Of a DNA stretch of 9,110 nucleotides, positions 6,913 through 9,110 are shown one piece after another. Below the pieces are notes generated by a model. That model was not told where the DNA came from, did no database searches, and was given only the letters and a program-made list of their open reading frames with translations. Both the position numbers and the translations under genes were made by a program. Source of the stretch: Actinomycetota bacterium. GTDB taxonomy: Bacteria > Actinomycetota > Actinomycetes > Acidothermales > Acidothermaceae. The stretch's first letter is position 1; every line of letters begins with the position of its first letter. The stretch is taken from positions 1 through 9,110 of the forward strand of contig PLCK01000301.1 in the NCBI GenBank assembly GCA_003134755.1. The letters are read 5' to 3'.

Positions 6913-6930
6913 CGCGTTCAGGTGAACGCG
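6913..6930. promoter_or_regulatory. Perfect 8-2-8 palindrome between GH44 and GT4 genes, candidate operator
   Basis: CGCGTTCA-GG-TGAACGCG is a perfect inverted repeat with 8-bp arms. It lies in the 135-bp divergent region, 70 bp upstream of the GH44 ATG (6842) and 47 bp upstream of the GT4 GTG (6978). Size and symmetry suit a dimeric repressor site (LacI, TetR or GntR type). It does not match the CebR cellulose-operon operator I recall (TGGGAGCGCTCCCA). The regulator is not in the window. Confidence 0.5.
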
Positions 6931-6977
6931 CCGGTCGGCCGGGGTTGGCGCGCGGGACCGAATGACACACTGCTGGC

Positions 6978-7982
6978 GTGAGGGTGGCGATGCTCGCTCC
7001 GGTGGCGTGGCGGACGCCACCCGTGCACTACGGGCCGTGGGAGCTCGTGACGAGCCTGCTGACCGAGGGTCTGGTGGCCCGCGGAGTCGACGTCACGTTG
7101 TTCGCGACCTTGGACTCGCTCACCAGCGCTGAGCTGCGGGGCGTGAGCCCGCACGGCTACGCCGAGGATGCATCGATGGACGGCCGGGTGTGGGAAGCCC
7201 TACATGTCTCCGAAGTGCTTGCGCAGTCGATGAACTTCGACCTCGTGCACAACCAGCTGGACTGGTTGCCGCTCGCTTTCGCCGACCACTGCCGCGCGCC
7301 CATGGTGACGACGATCCACGGCTTCTCAGGTGTGGGCATCCTGCCGGCCTACACCCGTGCCGGCTCGAACTACATCTCCATCTCGGACGCCGACAGGTCG
7401 CCCGATCTCGAATACCTCGCCACCATCTACCACGGCATCGACCTCGACGTCTTGCCGTTCCAGGCCGCGCCGGGCGACAGCCTGGTCGCTTTCGGTCGCA
7501 TCCATCCCGACAAGGGAACCGCGGAGGCGATCGCGATCGCCCGGAAGGCTGGTCGGCCTCTGGTTCTCTGCGGCATCGTCCAGGACGAGCGTTACTTTGC
7601 CGAGCAGGTCGAGCCGCACGTGGACGGCGACGCCGTCCGTTACCTCGGCTCGGTCGGGCCCGAGCAACGCGCCGAGGTTCTAGGAGCTGCGGCGGTCCTG
7701 CTGCATCCGATCGCCTTCGACGAGCCGTTCGGCCTCTCGGTGGTCGAGGCGATGGCGTGTGGCACGCCCGTTGTCGCGTTCCGGCGTGGCTCGATGCCCG
7801 AGGTCGTCGACGAGGGTGTCACCGGATTTCTCGCCACCGATATCGATGACGCGGTCGCGGCCGTGGAGCGTGCCTTACACCTCGACCGGGCGGCGGTGCG
7901 AGCACTCGCGGCAACCCGCTTCAGCGCTGCACGGATGGTCACCGAGTATGTGCGCGCCTACGAGCAGGTGCTCAATCGATGA
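6978..7982 (+). CDS. Family GT4 retaining glycosyltransferase
   Basis: This cytosolic GT-B fold enzyme probably transfers a sugar from a nucleotide donor to an unknown acceptor. In the 334-aa product the N-terminal Rossmann domain begins MRVAMLAPVAWRTPP with HYGPWELVTSLLTEGLVARG (17-36), then FDLVHNQLDWLPL (87-99) and TTIHGFS (111-117). The C-terminal donor domain has FGRIHPDKG (172-180) and the E-x7-E motif Glu249 to Glu257 in EPFGLSVVEAMACGTPVVA, followed by GSMPEVV (271-277). No membrane segment is seen. The start is the GTG at 6978 with no strong ribosome-binding site; the typical GT4 N-terminus supports it. It is divergent from GH44. Its last 11 bp overlap the 3' end of the GH130 gene on the other strand. 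From memory, close relatives of this GT4 subgroup sit next to GH130 genes in actinobacteria, which suggests a shared pathway. The sugar is not deducible. Confidence 0.93.
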   Translation: MRVAMLAPVAWRTPPVHYGPWELVTSLLTEGLVARGVDVTLFATLDSLTSAELRGVSPHGYAEDASMDGRVWEALHVSEVLAQSMNFDLVHNQLDWLPLAFADHCRAPMVTTIHGFSGVGILPAYTRAGSNYISISDADRSPDLEYLATIYHGIDLDVLPFQAAPGDSLVAFGRIHPDKGTAEAIAIARKAGRPLVLCGIVQDERYFAEQVEPHVDGDAVRYLGSVGPEQRAEVLGAAAVLLHPIAFDEPFGLSVVEAMACGTPVVAFRRGSMPEVVDEGVTGFLATDIDDAVAAVERALHLDRAAVRALAATRFSAARMVTEYVRAYEQVLNR

Positions 7983-9036
7983 GTTGCCCGACGGGTGTCA
8001 TGGCCGCGAGGAGTTCGTCGACCGACACCCACACGACCCCGATACGTGCGTCGCTGATGCCGTAGGGCAGCCACAATCGGCCGGCCTGCACAACGCCGCC
8101 GCACGAGTAGACGACATTGGGCACGTAGCCGTTCTGCTCACCAGGAAGTCCCTCTAGCAAAGGCAATTCGAGTCGCTTGACGACACGCGCCGGGTCGTCA
8201 AGGTCGAGCAAGATCGCGCCGATCGCGTAAGTGCGCATGGGTCCGACACCGTGCGTGAGAACGAGCCACCCTTCACCAGTCTCGATCGGCGGACCGCAAT
8301 TTCCGACCTGGAGAACCTCCCAGGGCGCAACCGGCACCTGAATGGTGTCCGGCTCGCTCCAGACCACTCCGTCATCGGACGACGCGATTGAGTTGCTCTC
8401 GCCGTCGGTACGACACAGCGCAAGCTGGCGGCCGCCGACCGACCGCGGGAACAGCGCCATTCCCTTGTTGCGGGCCGCCGGGCCGGCCAGCCGTTGCACG
8501 CGGAAGGTACGCAGGTCAGGGCTCGTCAGCAACCGCGGCGCGATGGCGCTGCCGTCGTACGCCGTGTAGGTGGCGCGGTAGTCGACGGTGCCGTCCGCCG
8601 CAACGAACCGAACGAATCGAGCGTCCTCGATGCCGTTGCTCTCCTCGGCAGTCGACGGGAACAGAACCTGCTGGCTCAACTCGACGTCGTCCGGGAATGC
8701 GACCTCGTACGCCGACGCGACGATCCGGCGCAGCAGGTCGGCAGTGGCCGGGCCGCTGACTCTGCTGAGGAGGTCCTGATGCGCAGTCGCGAGAACGTAT
8801 TCGAGGTCGAGACCCGTGAACGAGCTAGGCAAGCGGTCGAGCACGCTATGGGCGAGCCCGTCGACACGGCCGTCGTCGGTGAGCACCGCTCGCAGGTGAT
8901 CGGTGTGCCAGTGCGCCATCGTGGCGACGCCGGCGACGGCAGGGAAGACGCGCTGTTCGAACCGCCACGTCGCATCGGCGCCGATCACGGCGGCGCACGT
9001 GTCGTCACAGCTGCTCTCCAGCGCCAGGATGTTCAT
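7972..9036 (-). CDS. GH130-type glycoside phosphorylase/hydrolase with 5' truncation and a TsaD-like N-terminus
   Basis: GH130 enzymes phosphorolyse or hydrolyse beta-mannosides in a five-bladed propeller. The 354-aa product shows the family core from about residue 58: ESNGIEDARFVRF at 132-144 with the likely catalytic Asp138, YTAYDG (157-162), KGMALFPR (191-198), NCGPPIETGEGWLVLTHGVG (246-265), YAIGAILLDLDDP (270-282) and GYVPNVVYSCGG (303-314). Proteins of this subgroup that I recall are about 480-490 aa and have a preceding region with HPDQSG and GEGHISS-type motifs. That region is absent here. Instead, residues 1-19 read MNILALESSCDDTCAAVIG, almost exactly the start of TsaD, and none of TsaD's later motifs (such as GGVVPE) follow. 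The ATG overlaps the preceding stop as ATGA, and an in-frame TGA lies seven codons upstream. Activity is doubtful if a blade is missing. It may be a chimera or decaying gene. Confidence 0.85.
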   Translation of the reverse strand: MNILALESSCDDTCAAVIGADATWRFEQRVFPAVAGVATMAHWHTDHLRAVLTDDGRVDGLAHSVLDRLPSSFTGLDLEYVLATAHQDLLSRVSGPATADLLRRIVASAYEVAFPDDVELSQQVLFPSTAEESNGIEDARFVRFVAADGTVDYRATYTAYDGSAIAPRLLTSPDLRTFRVQRLAGPAARNKGMALFPRSVGGRQLALCRTDGESNSIASSDDGVVWSEPDTIQVPVAPWEVLQVGNCGPPIETGEGWLVLTHGVGPMRTYAIGAILLDLDDPARVVKRLELPLLEGLPGEQNGYVPNVVYSCGGVVQAGRLWLPYGISDARIGVVWVSVDELLAAMTPVGQLID

Positions 9037-9110
9037 ACAGGCCCAGGGTTGGGCACATCATCGAGGGAGCCTCGCAACGTGGCCGGGGTGCGCCACATGA
9101 CCAACGCGTC
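9033..9110 (-). CDS. C-terminal end of a RimI-like N-acetyltransferase gene (cut by window end)
   Basis: A frame open from the window edge gives 25 codons, starting DALVMWRTPATLRGS and ending NPGPV, before TGA at 9035-9033. DALVM resembles the last strand of RimI, the GNAT enzyme that acetylates the N-terminus of ribosomal protein S18. The stop overlaps the next ATG as ATGA, the usual translational-coupling arrangement. The next product starts like TsaD, and rimI-tsaD is a common bacterial gene order. The context therefore supports the call more than the 25 residues do. A small GCCCA/TGGGC hairpin (9041-9045 and 9050-9054) lies just before the overlap. Confidence 0.45.
   Translation of the reverse strand, partial: DALVMWRTPATLRGSLDDVPNPGPV

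Noticed and set aside
6241..7020. Minus-strand frame covering the GH44 start and the intergenic region
   Set aside because: Arg-rich translation in another frame of GH44. Signal peptide and GH44 motifs fix the correct frame.
1..9110. CRISPR array, tRNA/rRNA genes, transposon ends, or a defence or prophage system
   Set aside because: I looked for regularly spaced repeats, cloverleaf sequences, transposase motifs and defence-type domains and saw none.

Overview
The window is high-GC DNA with strong G/C bias at third codon positions and GTG starts. Its protein families (type I methionine aminopeptidase, class III-like PPK2, SIP-family siderophore reductase, CWB2-repeat wall protein, GT4/GH130 pair) point to an actinobacterium (Actinomycetota). 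I cannot assign a genus from sequence alone. No rRNA, tRNA, CRISPR array, insertion sequence or phage gene is visible.

Layout, left to right. (1) 1-318 (+) is the C-terminal part of methionine aminopeptidase. It faces an alpha/beta hydrolase (329-1042, -). (2) A divergent region with two short inverted repeats separates the hydrolase from a PPK2 polyphosphate kinase (1136-2068, +). (3) The PPK2 stop overlaps the stop of an NTF2/SnoaL-like pseudogene on the other strand (2065-2279). That pseudogene has lost its middle and is frameshifted. (4) 2340-2861 (+) is a four-helix membrane protein of unknown role. It faces a minus-strand pair: SIP-family reductase (3451-4158), then a PEBP/YbhB-like protein (2880-3416). 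(5) 4159-4310 holds a possible 27-residue cationic hydrophobic peptide and a hairpin. (6) A secreted GH44 glycanase with three C-terminal CWB2 repeats (4311-6842, -) is divergent from a GT4 glycosyltransferase (6978-7982, +). A perfect 8-2-8 palindrome lies between them. (7) The GT4 gene overlaps tail-to-tail with a short GH130-type glycoside phosphorylase/hydrolase gene (7972-9036, -). The right edge (9033-9110, -) is the tail of a RimI-like acetyltransferase gene.

The most unusual point is the right end. The GH130 reading frame begins with a nearly perfect TsaD/Gcp amino terminus (MNILALESSCDDTCAAVIG). Its ATG overlaps the preceding stop as ATGA, and the preceding frame looks like a RimI tail. 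rimI-tsaD is a standard bacterial arrangement, so a tsaD start appears to be joined to a 5'-truncated GH130 gene. The cause could be a genomic rearrangement or an assembly chimera.

Right-hand functional theme: GH44, GT4 and GH130 suggest extracellular beta-glucan cleavage together with making and recycling glycans. The left half is a mix of housekeeping and stress-related genes (protein maturation, polyphosphate-nucleotide exchange, iron release) with no evident shared pathway.
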